From an uncultured Bacteroidales bacterium (GTDB lineage Bacteria; Bacteroidota; Bacteroidia; Bacteroidales; Paludibacteraceae), in NCBI GenBank assembly GCA_903873355.1, contig CAIQOG010000447.1, positions 1 through 10,629 of the forward strand: a stretch of 10,629 bases of DNA, read 5' to 3'. Shown here in pieces: positions 1 to 6,089 of the stretch (position 1 is its first letter; each line of letters begins with the position of its first letter). The notes under the pieces are model-generated. The model was not told the DNA's origin. It did no database searches and worked only from the letters and a program-made list of their open reading frames with translations. A program made the translations under genes and the position numbers.

Positions 1-21
1 CGAATGCATATTTTTTTTCGA

Positions 22-55
22 GCAAATGTAAGTCAATTCAAATCAAAAAATCAAA
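22..55 (-). promoter_or_regulatory. Bacteroidota-type promoter reading out of the window to the left
   Basis: On the - strand, TTTG (52-55) is followed after 21 bases by TACATTTG and a C (22-30). This fits the known Bacteroidota sigma-factor pattern TTTG-N19..21-TAnnTTTG. It would drive a leftward gene lying outside the window, divergent from the gene that begins at 166. The -7 box is exact; the spacer is at the long end of the usual range. The downstream gene cannot be seen. Confidence 0.5.
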
Positions 56-134
56 GAACGGATCTATATTTCTGTATTTCAATACAATACAGATGTATGT
101 TAAAAGTTAACGCAACGCTACTAATACTCAATCT

Positions 135-162
135 TAAATTGTAAATTGGTAAATTGTAAATT
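135..162. repeat. Short tandem heptamer repeat TAAATTG just before a start codon
   Basis: Four near-perfect units of TAAATTG run head to tail (135-141, 142-148, 150-156, 157-162, the last lacking its G), ending 3 bases before the ATG at 166. Such a tract could change length by slippage and alter the untranslated leader. It could equally be ordinary AT-rich leader sequence. No function is shown. Confidence 0.55.
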
Positions 163-165
163 AAT

Positions 166-891
166 ATGCCCTACCGACGACTACCAAACACTGACCAGGC
201 ACGACTTCGTGCTTTACGTACTGCCATACAACAAGCTGATAAACATAGTTATGGAGAACAAGTTGTTCAATATAAAATTATACATGAAGCCAAAACTTAC
301 CTGAGTGGATTTGAAAAACAGCTTATTCAATATCAACAAACTCTTGAAAGTCAGGTTTCGGCTAACAAGCGCTACCAACAAATCGTCCACAACGCCCGCC
401 TTTATATTTCACATTTCATACAGGTTTTCAATCTATCTGTAATTCGAGGAGACATAAAAAAGGAACATAAAATCTTTTATAATTTAGACCCAAATGTGCA
501 TACTGTACCCGATTTAAGTACCGAAGCAGCTTTGATTAATTGGGGGAAATGTGTGATTGATGGAGAAAATGAACGGCTTAGAAATGGTGGTTTACCTATT
601 TATAACCCAACTATCGCCAAGGTAAAGGTTCACTACGAAGTTTTTAAAGAATATAAATCAACTCAAAAAATACATCAAAACACAACTTCCCGTAATTGGG
701 AAGATTTGGTAAGTCTTCGACAAAAAGGAGATGAGTTAATTCTGGACATATGGAATCAGGTGGAATCAAGATTTAAAAATGAGAAACCATACACCCGATT
801 AATGAAATGTCAATCGTACGGATTAATTTATTATTACCGTAAGGGTGAGAAAGTGTTGACGCAGGCAGATGATTTGAGTGATGAAGAATAA
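166..891 (+). CDS. Uncharacterised predicted helical protein (241 aa)
   Basis: This resembles a family of hypothetical proteins I associate with Bacteroidota genomes, whose members open with a similar MPYRRLPNTD start; I know of no assigned function. There is no signal peptide or membrane segment, so it is probably cytoplasmic. The sequence looks mostly alpha-helical and rich in charged and glutamine residues. Residues 10-70 form a long helix-forming stretch, the core around 75-95 (NARLYISHFIQVFNL) looks most constrained, and a second helical block follows at about 150-205. The C-terminus is acidic (DDLSDEE). The ATG at 166 is chosen because it gives the family-like N-terminus; there is no Shine-Dalgarno, as usual in this phylum. 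It stands alone on the + strand and converges with the cyclo-ligase gene, with 6 bases between stop codons. I do not assign a function. Confidence 0.8.
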   Translation: MPYRRLPNTDQARLRALRTAIQQADKHSYGEQVVQYKIIHEAKTYLSGFEKQLIQYQQTLESQVSANKRYQQIVHNARLYISHFIQVFNLSVIRGDIKKEHKIFYNLDPNVHTVPDLSTEAALINWGKCVIDGENERLRNGGLPIYNPTIAKVKVHYEVFKEYKSTQKIHQNTTSRNWEDLVSLRQKGDELILDIWNQVESRFKNEKPYTRLMKCQSYGLIYYYRKGEKVLTQADDLSDEE

Positions 892-925
892 CTCAATTCA
901 CTTCACGGTTTTTGAAGGAGTTATT
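887..925. terminator. Possible bidirectional terminator hairpin between convergent genes
   Basis: AATAACTC (887-894) pairs with GAGTTATT (918-925). Inside it, CTTCA (901-905) pairs with TGAAG (913-917), giving a bulged hairpin that spans both convergent stop codons. Position and symmetry suit a shared transcript end. Neither side is followed by a clean T-run, so a classical intrinsic terminator is not established. Confidence 0.35.
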
Positions 926-1491
926 ATCATATCAAGTTGCTTATTTACCCATCCGATTGGCACAGTGCGAAAAAGCTGAAAATCAAAGCCAACTCCAATT
1001 TTATAGGTTTTGTTTTTTCTGAAAAATATGTCGTAATGCCCTCTACCCCGACTAAGCCTATTCCTGTTCATATCGAATGCAACTCCCGGTACAATCGATA
1101 AATCTATTTTTCCCCGATATGATTTTGTTAAAACAGGTTGCCAAACGCCTAATTCCCGTTGCATCATAACTGCATCTGATGAATAGTATCTTGGTACGAT
1201 TTTATCATTATGCATGGTGGGTAAGAAAATTTTTTTTTCATTTTTCCACTTTTCGATAAAGTTCTGAGAGGGTAATTCTTCAGGTAATGACCAATAAACC
1301 ATTATTGTTTTGGCATTAATAAACTGAGGTAAATTTTCAAGGGTGTTAAAAACACTGTTTGCTGCAAATTCCATCTCCTCAATAGACAAATCCCTTTGTT
1401 GATTCCGAACCTCATGTAAGATGAATTTTTTTTCATCGTCAATTTTCGACCGACTTTTAAAAAGTGATAATAGAAATCTTATCAAATTCAT
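898..1491 (-). CDS. 5-formyltetrahydrofolate cyclo-ligase (MTHFS family)
   Basis: The family catalyses ATP-dependent conversion of 5-formyl-THF to 5,10-methenyl-THF, returning the storage folate to one-carbon metabolism in the cytoplasm. At 197 aa the length fits. The signature is visible: KKFILHEVRNQQRDLS (21-36) matches the usual N-terminal helix, PGVAFD is at 135-140, the glycine-rich RLSRGRGHYD at 145-154, and QLDMIITP at 185-192 ends the fold. Two points are unusual. The glycine motif is normally close to RLGRGxGYYD, and here the second G is S and the first Y is H. There are also about 20 extra N-terminal residues (MNLIRFLLSLFK...), hydrophobic then basic, with no internal Met offering a shorter start. 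The enzyme is probably functional but somewhat divergent. It is a single gene, transcribed divergently from the exported-protein operon at 1679. Confidence 0.88.
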   Translation of the reverse strand: MNLIRFLLSLFKSRSKIDDEKKFILHEVRNQQRDLSIEEMEFAANSVFNTLENLPQFINAKTIMVYWSLPEELPSQNFIEKWKNEKKIFLPTMHNDKIVPRYYSSDAVMMQRELGVWQPVLTKSYRGKIDLSIVPGVAFDMNRNRLSRGRGHYDIFFRKNKTYKIGVGFDFQLFRTVPIGWVNKQLDMIITPSKTVK

Positions 1492-1533
1492 ATTGAGGCA
1501 ACAATGGGAAAAATTTAAATCTTACAAATCCCA

Positions 1534-1541
1534 CAAAAATA
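1534..1541 (-). promoter_or_regulatory. Probable -7 box for the cyclo-ligase gene
   Basis: TATTTTTG on the - strand matches TAnnTTTG and lies 42 bases before the ATG at 1491. No TTTG is found at the expected upstream spacing, so the -33 element is weak or absent. It shares the AT-rich divergent region with the + strand promoter at 1604-1634. Confidence 0.4.
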
Positions 1542-1603
1542 CTACTTAATTAGATAATAACATGTTAATAAATAATATAAATAATAAACTAATTTTTTGT
1601 TTT

Positions 1604-1634
1604 TTTGTTAATTCAATTAATTTTTATATTTTTG
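1604..1634 (+). promoter_or_regulatory. Strong Bacteroidota-type promoter for the exported-protein operon
   Basis: TTTG (1604-1607), exactly 19 bases, then TATTTTTG (1627-1634): a full match to TTTG-N19-TAnnTTTG. Transcription would begin near 1640, leaving a leader of about 40 AT-rich bases before the ATG at 1679. This is the clearest promoter in the window. Confidence 0.7.
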
Positions 1635-1678
1635 AAAACTAAAGTTAAGTTTTCACTATATTAAATGCGTTAATCTTT

Positions 1679-2494
1679 ATGAGAAAATGTCTATTATTTT
1701 TTGTAACATGTTTATTATCAGGCAATCTATATTCTCAAATATCAACCGTACTTCCTTCAACGACTTCAATTGCACAAACCTCTGTATCAGACACTAAACA
1801 ATGGACGTCATTTAACAATCCATCAATAATTGGATATGCCGAAAAACCTGAAGTCGGAATTCAATTTGAAAACCGTTACATTATTTCACAGCTTTCAACG
1901 AAATCAGTTCAACTTGAATTGCCTACTCATTTAGTCAATATCGGACTTTCATACTCACATTTTGGGTATTCACTTTATCATGAAATGATTGCCGGAATTG
2001 GATTTGCCCGTAACTTCTCTGATAAGTTTGCGCTGGGAGTTCAATTTGACTATTATACAGCCTATTTTACAGCTTCAAATTCGTATCGTGGAGCATTGTT
2101 TCCGCAAGTTGGATTATCAGTCAGATTTTCGCCTGTTTTCACGGGTGGTTTCAGTATACTAAATCCCTTTCAGACAAATATTCAGACTGAATTCGTAACA
2201 AAACGATTACCATCGATTTTTTGTATAGGTACAGAGTATTTTTTTTCGCCGGAATTAGTTTGGCGAACCCAGATTGACAAAGAAGTGAGCAGTAATTATC
2301 GCTTTGCTACCGGATTTGAATACCAAATGTTGCAACAATTAACCGTGAAACTTGGAGCTTACGGTTCAGATTATTTGGTTTCCTGTATTGGATTAGGTTT
2401 CAATACCGGGTCATTTCGTATTGATTTGAATTGCGACATTCATCCGCTTTTGGGAATAAACCCATTGGCAGCAGTTAAATACTCATTTAGATAA
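1679..2494 (+). CDS. Exported beta-rich protein, probable outer-membrane barrel (271 aa)
   Basis: Residues 1-20 (MRKCLLFFVTCLLSGNLYSQ) form a Sec signal peptide with likely cleavage before Q20 or I21. The mature part is a run of alternating hydrophobic/polar strands ending in AVKYSFR, a terminal strand with an aromatic residue near the end as in outer-membrane barrels. Residues 41-70 (WTSFNNPSII...FENRYIIS) resemble the N-terminal region of PorV/PorQ-like and related Bacteroidota barrels, where an asparagine-proline pair precedes the first strands. That likeness is by eye and does not prove type IX secretion involvement. The gene heads an operon: the downstream HHH-barrel gene starts 7 bases after its stop, so the two products may work together at the outer membrane. 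Molecular function is unknown. Confidence 0.75.
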   Translation: MRKCLLFFVTCLLSGNLYSQISTVLPSTTSIAQTSVSDTKQWTSFNNPSIIGYAEKPEVGIQFENRYIISQLSTKSVQLELPTHLVNIGLSYSHFGYSLYHEMIAGIGFARNFSDKFALGVQFDYYTAYFTASNSYRGALFPQVGLSVRFSPVFTGGFSILNPFQTNIQTEFVTKRLPSIFCIGTEYFFSPELVWRTQIDKEVSSNYRFATGFEYQMLQQLTVKLGAYGSDYLVSCIGLGFNTGSFRIDLNCDIHPLLGINPLAAVKYSFR

Positions 2495-2501
2495 ATTCAC
2501 G

Positions 2502-4565
2502 TTGAAGAAACTGTTTATTCTACTGATAACTTTGCTGTGTTCTTATGCATTAAGAGCTCAGGATGCTGCTGCCACCACCGAACAGATTATAGCTGATATT
2601 TTTGAGAAATTTACGGCAGAAAGTGATGAAACTATTGATTATGAATCGTTTTACGACGATTTAATGTTTTGTGCCGAAAACCCGATAAATCTGAATCAAA
2701 CCAATCGGGAGGAATTGGAAAAATTACAGTTTTTGTCTGAAATTCAGATCGAAAATCTCATCTCATATGTTTATGAAAACGGTTCGATGCAAACTATTTA
2801 CGAGCTTCAACTTGTGGAAGGGCTTGATATGACTGATATCAGACGGATGTTACCTTTTGTCAGACTTGGTGACTCGGATGACTCTAAGTCAAAAATATAT
2901 TGGAACGATTTATTGAAATACGGAAAAAATGAGCTTTTGTTTCGTTTGGATAAAGGGTTGGAAACCAAAGAAGGTTATCAGTTCACTCCGAATGAAGATG
3001 TGAATGCACCAACTGTGAACCCGAAGCTTTATCTCGGAAATGAACTTTATAACTCACTGAAATACCGCTTTCATTACAAAGACAGGATTCAGTTTGGGTT
3101 TTCGGGTGAAAAAGATGCGGGTGAGCAGTTTTGGGGAACTTCAAATAAAGGATATGATTTATATTCACTTCATGCTCAACTGAATAATTTCGGAAAATTT
3201 AAAACCATTGTATTGGGCGATTTTCGTGCTAATTTCGGTCAGGGATTGGTGCTTCATCCCGAATTTGGTATGGGTAAATCGTCCTATGTATTGAATGTTA
3301 CACCCCGAAGTTCAGGATTAAAAAAATTCAGTTCAACCGACGAATACAATTTCTTTCGTGGTGTAGGCGTAACACTCAAACTCGATAAGTTTGAAGTGTC
3401 TGCTTTTTATTCCAATAAAATGATTGATGGCGATACAGTTAACGGCGCTTTTACTTCAATTATTAAAACCGGATATCACCGCACTTTGGACGAATTGAGT
3501 AAAAAACAAACTGTAAATCAACAAATTGTAGGTGGAAATGTGACTTACACCAATCTGAATTTGCAGATTGGCATTACTGCAGTTCATACGGAACTTGATA
3601 ACACGCTGGTTCCTGATAAAACCGTTTATAATTATTTTTACTTTTCCGGCAAGCGCCAAACAACCGGAGGAGTTTTTTACCGTTATCGTTGGAAAAAGCT
3701 GAATCTGTTTGGCGAAACGGCTGTGACTGATAATGGCTCGATTGCCACACTCAACGGTTGTTACTTCAGTCCGGTTTCGCAGCTTAGTCTGGTGGTTTTG
3801 CAGCGGTATTATTCGCCGGAATATGACACGTTTTATGCTTCATCTTTTGCTGAAACTTCAAGAATAAACAATGAATCAGGCTTGTATCTGGGTGCTGAAG
3901 TTCGTCCTTTCCGCAAATGGAAACTGGCTGCTTATGCTGATAGTTACCGCTTTCCGTGGCCAAAATACGGCATTGATGCACCGTCGGTAGGAAATGATTA
4001 TTTATTTCAGGCCGATTTTGCAGCGAAAAGGAATCTGAATATGTACTGGCGATTCAAATATGAAGAAAAGCAAACCAATCTGTCTACAACCGGTGCTGTA
4101 ATGCCTGTGATTGTTCCGCTTCAGAAAACCTCCTTACGGTATCAACTGACGTATTCGTATGGGAATTTCAGTTTTAAAAATGTGCTTGAAGGAAATTTAT
4201 CACGGCAAGCCGGCACTGACTGGACATATGGCGTAATTGCCTCGCAGGACGTGAGTTATACTTTTCAGAGAATTCCTTTGAAAATGGATGTGCGGTTTCA
4301 GTTTTTTGATGCGCAGGATTACGAAAACCGCTTTTATTCTTACGAAAAGGATGTGCTTTATGCTTTTTCTATTCCCATGTATTACGGACTTGGTAGCCGG
4401 TATTACCTGAATCTGCAATATGACGTGACTAAACGACTTTCGCTTTGGTTTAAAATTGCCCAAACCGTGTATGCCGACGACCGTGAATCGCTCAGCAGTG
4501 GTAACGAAACTATTTTGGGAAATAGAAAGACAGATATGAGGCTGTTGCTGAAGTGGGAGTTTTGA
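2502..4565 (+). CDS. Exported helix-hairpin-helix protein with C-terminal outer-membrane barrel (687 aa)
   Basis: The N-terminus (KKLFILLITLLCSYALRAQ) is a signal peptide, with cleavage likely after A19. Residues 61-120 form a helix-hairpin-helix region of the ComEA-like kind: PINLNQTNREELEKLQFLSEI, then a second half around ISYVYENGSMQTIYELQLVEGLD and a final IRRMLPFV. From about residue 140 to the end (KWEF) the protein is a long series of amphipathic strands rich in Y, F and N with Gly/Asn turns, as expected for a large barrel. Homologues of similar length and order are common in Bacteroidota and annotated only as helix-hairpin-helix proteins. The start is TTG at 2502: no ATG or GTG lies near, and this start gives a perfect signal peptide. 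The gene is co-transcribed with the smaller exported protein. HHH domains usually bind DNA, so a role in DNA handling at the envelope is possible but unproven. Confidence 0.85.
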   Translation: MKKLFILLITLLCSYALRAQDAAATTEQIIADIFEKFTAESDETIDYESFYDDLMFCAENPINLNQTNREELEKLQFLSEIQIENLISYVYENGSMQTIYELQLVEGLDMTDIRRMLPFVRLGDSDDSKSKIYWNDLLKYGKNELLFRLDKGLETKEGYQFTPNEDVNAPTVNPKLYLGNELYNSLKYRFHYKDRIQFGFSGEKDAGEQFWGTSNKGYDLYSLHAQLNNFGKFKTIVLGDFRANFGQGLVLHPEFGMGKSSYVLNVTPRSSGLKKFSSTDEYNFFRGVGVTLKLDKFEVSAFYSNKMIDGDTVNGAFTSIIKTGYHRTLDELSKKQTVNQQIVGGNVTYTNLNLQIGITAVHTELDNTLVPDKTVYNYFYFSGKRQTTGGVFYRYRWKKLNLFGETAVTDNGSIATLNGCYFSPVSQLSLVVLQRYYSPEYDTFYASSFAETSRINNESGLYLGAEVRPFRKWKLAAYADSYRFPWPKYGIDAPSVGNDYLFQADFAAKRNLNMYWRFKYEEKQTNLSTTGAVMPVIVPLQKTSLRYQLTYSYGNFSFKNVLEGNLSRQAGTDWTYGVIASQDVSYTFQRIPLKMDVRFQFFDAQDYENRFYSYEKDVLYAFSIPMYYGLGSRYYLNLQYDVTKRLSLWFKIAQTVYADDRESLSSGNETILGNRKTDMRLLLKWEF

Positions 4566-4592
4566 AGAAAATAAAATATTAATAAGCAGTAT

Positions 4593-4838
4593 TTATGGAT
4601 TATTTAAAAGTTTTCTAAGGAAATCTTTACCAATTCCACTTTTGAAATACTTTTCTCTAATTCTTGCCTGTTCTCTGTTCTCAGCAAGTTCTGAATAAAT
4701 CAATTCAAAAGGTCTATAGGGTTTAGTAGTTTGTTCGTAACCTGAATTGTGTTGGAGTAATCTTTTTTTTAAATCGGAAGTCATTCCAACGTATATATAA
4801 TTACGTGTCAGACTTTTAATTGCGTAAACAGTATACAT
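4593..4838 (-). CDS. Small GIY-YIG nuclease-domain protein (81 aa)
   Basis: This is a single-domain GIY-YIG protein of the URI/YhbQ type. MYTVYAIKS carries the first half of the motif (TVY, 3-5) and NYIYVGMT the second (YVG, 16-18). The helix [10 protein letters not shown] supplies the conserved Arg (R26) and His (H30), [13 protein letters not shown] (38-50) is the usual strand, and E62 in [11 protein letters not shown] is the expected metal-binding glutamate. All visible catalytic positions are intact. Family members act as DNA endonucleases or have unknown roles, and Bacteroidota genomes often hold several near-identical copies. It lies between the HHH-barrel gene (convergent, 27 bases between stops) and a tRNA unit with duplicated tRNA fragments. 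The ATG at 4838 is 20 bases from the tRNA terminator, so the gene probably has its own weak promoter. Confidence 0.88.
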   Translation of the reverse strand: MYTVYAIKSLTRNYIYVGMTSDLKKRLLQHNSGYEQTTKPYRPFELIYSELAENREQARIREKYFKSGIGKDFLRKLLNNP

Positions 4839-4843
4839 GACAT

Positions 4844-4873
4844 TAAATTTACAGGTATAAAAAAAGAGACAAA
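4844..4873 (-). promoter_or_regulatory. Possible promoter for the GIY-YIG gene, overlapping the tRNA terminator
   Basis: TTTG (4870-4873), 18 bases, TAAATTTA (4844-4851) approximates the Bacteroidota promoter, with the last base of the -7 box deviating. The -33 element falls inside the terminator stem of the tRNA unit. The -7 box is only 5 bases from the ATG, so the mRNA would be almost leaderless. This is a weak call. Confidence 0.28.
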
Positions 4874-4896
4874 CTTTTTTATTGAATGTCTCTTTT
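4859..4896 (-). terminator. Intrinsic terminator of the tRNA unit
   Basis: Downstream of tRNA-Leu on the - strand, AAAAGAGACA (4887-4896 read in reverse) pairs with TGTCTCTTTT (4862-4871) across a 15-base loop, and the second arm runs into seven T residues (4859-4865). The stem, the T-run and the position 7 bases after the tRNA 3' end all fit a rho-independent terminator. Confidence 0.75.
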
Positions 4897-4903
4897 CTAA
4901 ACG

Positions 4904-4986
4904 TACCCGAAGCGGGACTTGAACCCGCACAGCCGTGAAGCCAAAGGATTTTAAGTCCTTCGTGTCTACCATTCCACCATCCGGGC
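4904..4986 (-). tRNA. tRNA-Leu (anticodon UAA)
   Basis: A complete class II tRNA of 83 bases. The acceptor stem GCCCGGA pairs with TTCGGGT (including G-T pairs), followed by discriminator A. The anticodon arm is AAGGA-CTTAAAA-TCCTT with anticodon TAA, reading UUA. A long variable arm (GGCTTCACGGCT region) identifies leucine, and the T arm is GCGGG-TTCAAGT-CCCGC. CCA is not encoded; the genomic bases after the discriminator are CGT. It is the last tRNA of a unit starting with tRNA-Gly, and two damaged copies of it lie just upstream. Confidence 0.95.
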
Positions 4987-5016
4987 AGAATACGTTATAA
5001 ATTTCATTATTTCAAT

Positions 5017-5088
5017 CGTGACGCCAAAGGATTTTAATTCCTTCGTGCCTGCCTGCGGTAGGCAGGTCTACCATTCCACCATCCGGGC
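5017..5088 (-). pseudogene. Broken tRNA-Leu copy: 5' part only, with an insertion in the D arm
   Basis: From its 5' end (5088) this repeats the neighbouring tRNA-Leu: the same acceptor 5' strand and D-arm start, then a 19-bp insertion (5048-5066), then the anticodon arm AAGGA-ATTAAAA-TCCTT (one base changed, anticodon still TAA) and the first half of the variable arm. Homology stops near 5017, so the T arm and the 3' acceptor strand are missing. It cannot fold into a complete tRNA. It probably arose by tandem duplication followed by decay. Confidence 0.85.
5048..5066. repeat. 19-bp palindromic insertion in the tRNA-Leu remnant
   Basis: CCTGCCTGCGGTAGGCAGG is a perfect 7-bp inverted repeat (CCTGCCT/AGGCAGG) around a GCGGT loop. 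Aligned with the intact tRNA-Leu, it sits cleanly between CTTCGTG and TCTACC, with no other base gained or lost and no clear target duplication. It is far more GC-rich than its surroundings. This is the form of a short dispersed REP-like palindrome; no second copy occurs in the window. Confidence 0.7.
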
Positions 5089-5139
5089 GTGATATGACAA
5101 TTTTTTAAATAATGTTATGCTAAATGTATCTTATCTTCA

Positions 5140-5161
5140 GTACCCGAAGCGGGACTTGAAC
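5140..5161 (-). pseudogene. Detached 3' fragment of tRNA-Leu
   Basis: These 22 bases are identical to 4903-4924, the T arm and 3' acceptor strand of the intact tRNA-Leu. Homology ends abruptly at 5161; the next bases are unrelated. On the - strand it comes before the 5' remnant (5088-5017), so the two pieces lie in permuted order. Confidence 0.8.
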
Positions 5162-5189
5162 TTCATACTAGCATCTTTCAATTAAAATG

Positions 5190-5262
<73 letters not shown>

Positions 5263-5319
5263 AGTATTTTTAAAGAAATCTACTCCAAAATAATGATACT
5301 TTGTCATCGATTTCTATAT

Positions 5320-5337
5320 CGCTTTTCTCCAAAAGCG
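5320..5337. other. Perfect short hairpin at the head of the tRNA leader
   Basis: CGCTTTT (5320-5326) pairs with AAAAGCG (5331-5337) around a 4-base loop. On the - strand it begins only about 4 bases after the -7 box at 5342-5349, so it covers the expected transcription start or the first transcribed bases of the tRNA precursor. No T-run follows, so it is not a terminator. It may affect leader stability or processing; that is inference. Confidence 0.4.
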
Positions 5338-5341
5338 GGTG

Positions 5342-5372
5342 CAAAGATACGTTATTTTTTCAAATTCCGAAA
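5342..5372 (-). promoter_or_regulatory. Promoter of the tRNA-Gly/tRNA-Leu unit
   Basis: On the - strand, TATCTTTG followed by C (5349 down to 5341) is an exact TAnnTTTGC -7 box. At a 19-base spacing upstream there is TTTC (5369-5372), one base off the -33 consensus TTTG. Transcription would start roughly 70-75 bases before tRNA-Gly. It lies after the stop of the upstream lipoprotein gene, so the tRNA unit has its own promoter. Confidence 0.5.
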
Positions 5373-5420
5373 TTTTTTAGGCAGAAATTTGATTTGCAAC
5401 GGCATAGCTGTATATAAGTA

Positions 5421-6032
5421 TTACTTTGCTGAATATACCAATCGTTTTCTGGGCATTGATTTCGGAGTGTTCAACGATTGGTCGATATGCGGTATTGTAG
5501 CTGTAAAGCTTCCTTTCAGGTCTTTTTTATCGGAAGTTTTAAGGTAGAAGAAAATAAGATATTTTTCAGCGCTTTTACTCACCGTGAAATAACCATCAGT
5601 AATTAATTTTTGAACTGACATATCGGGATTTCCTTCGAAATACGAGATGGTTGCACCAATCATAAAAACCTGATTATCAACTGTATCTTTTAGGCCCGGT
5701 GCAACCGAATTTGGCAAACTTGAATTTCTGATGTAATAAGTTCCTGTGGGCAAAAATGTGTCCTTTTTTGAAACAAAAATATCTTCCAGAAATATATACT
5801 GACCTGTTCCGGTAAGATTTCCAATGCTGTTTATTTTCAATGAATCCGAAAAAAGAGAGAGTGAAATTACATTGGTATTTGGAATATTTGGATAGTAATT
5901 TCCGAAAAATTCCGCGTAACCCCATCTGTATGAAGGATTTGTATTGTAAACATATGGTGAGTTAGGCACGCTACCAACACAGGAAGCAAGCAAAACAATC
6001 AGATATACAATCAGGTAGTTGGATTTTTTCAT
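5421..6032 (-). CDS. Predicted lipoprotein of unknown function (203 aa)
   Basis: The start is set at ATG 6032. It gives MKKSNYLIVYLIVLLASC, a textbook lipoprotein signal with lipobox LASC and acylated Cys18. The longer frame back to 6074 would put non-signal residues in front. The mature protein is beta-rich, with Asn/Ser/Thr and aromatic residues and regularly spaced short strands. One segment near the C-terminus (LITDGYFTVSKS...YLIFFYLKTSDKKDLKGSFTATI, split here for length) has the look of small Bacteroidota lipoproteins with calycin-like or jelly-roll folds, but I cannot name the family. There is no nuclease or protease motif. It lies 57 bases after the permease gene on the same strand, so it may be the tail of that operon or be driven by its own promoter (-7 box at 6050-6057). 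Confidence 0.78.
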   Translation of the reverse strand: MKKSNYLIVYLIVLLASCVGSVPNSPYVYNTNPSYRWGYAEFFGNYYPNIPNTNVISLSLFSDSLKINSIGNLTGTGQYIFLEDIFVSKKDTFLPTGTYYIRNSSLPNSVAPGLKDTVDNQVFMIGATISYFEGNPDMSVQKLITDGYFTVSKSAEKYLIFFYLKTSDKKDLKGSFTATIPHIDQSLNTPKSMPRKRLVYSAK

Positions 6033-6049
6033 GGCATCAATCAAATAGA

Positions 6050-6057
6050 CAAAAATA
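6050..6057 (-). promoter_or_regulatory. Possible -7 box for the lipoprotein gene
   Basis: TATTTTTG on the - strand fits TAnnTTTG, 17 bases before the chosen ATG at 6032 and within the 57-base gap after the permease stop. No convincing -33 TTTG lies 19-21 bases upstream. It supports the shorter start, because the longer frame would begin upstream of this box. Confidence 0.33.
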
Positions 6058-6089
6058 ACGGAATTTCCTGACAAATGTTGTTTGAAAAA

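Noticed and set aside
73..86. TGTATT-TC-AATACA inverted repeat as an operator
   Set aside because: Six-base AT-rich arms are expected by chance here and no promoter is placed convincingly against it.
1558..1567. TAACATGTTA palindrome in the divergent intergenic region
   Set aside because: A 10-bp palindrome in very AT-rich DNA; no repeat of it nearby to support a regulator site.
4903..5161. attL/attR of an integrated element at tRNA-Leu
   Set aside because: The 22-bp direct repeats enclose only about 215 bases with no integrase, and the extra 3' end lies upstream of the intact tRNA instead of beyond its 3' end.
5361..5379. AAATT-CCGA-AATTT hairpin followed by T residues on the + strand
   Set aside because: No + strand gene ends there, and the 5-bp AT-only stem is too weak to call a terminator.
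6033..6074. Longer start for the lipoprotein gene at 6074
   Set aside because: It would add 14 residues in front of a textbook lipoprotein signal and begin upstream of the candidate -7 box.
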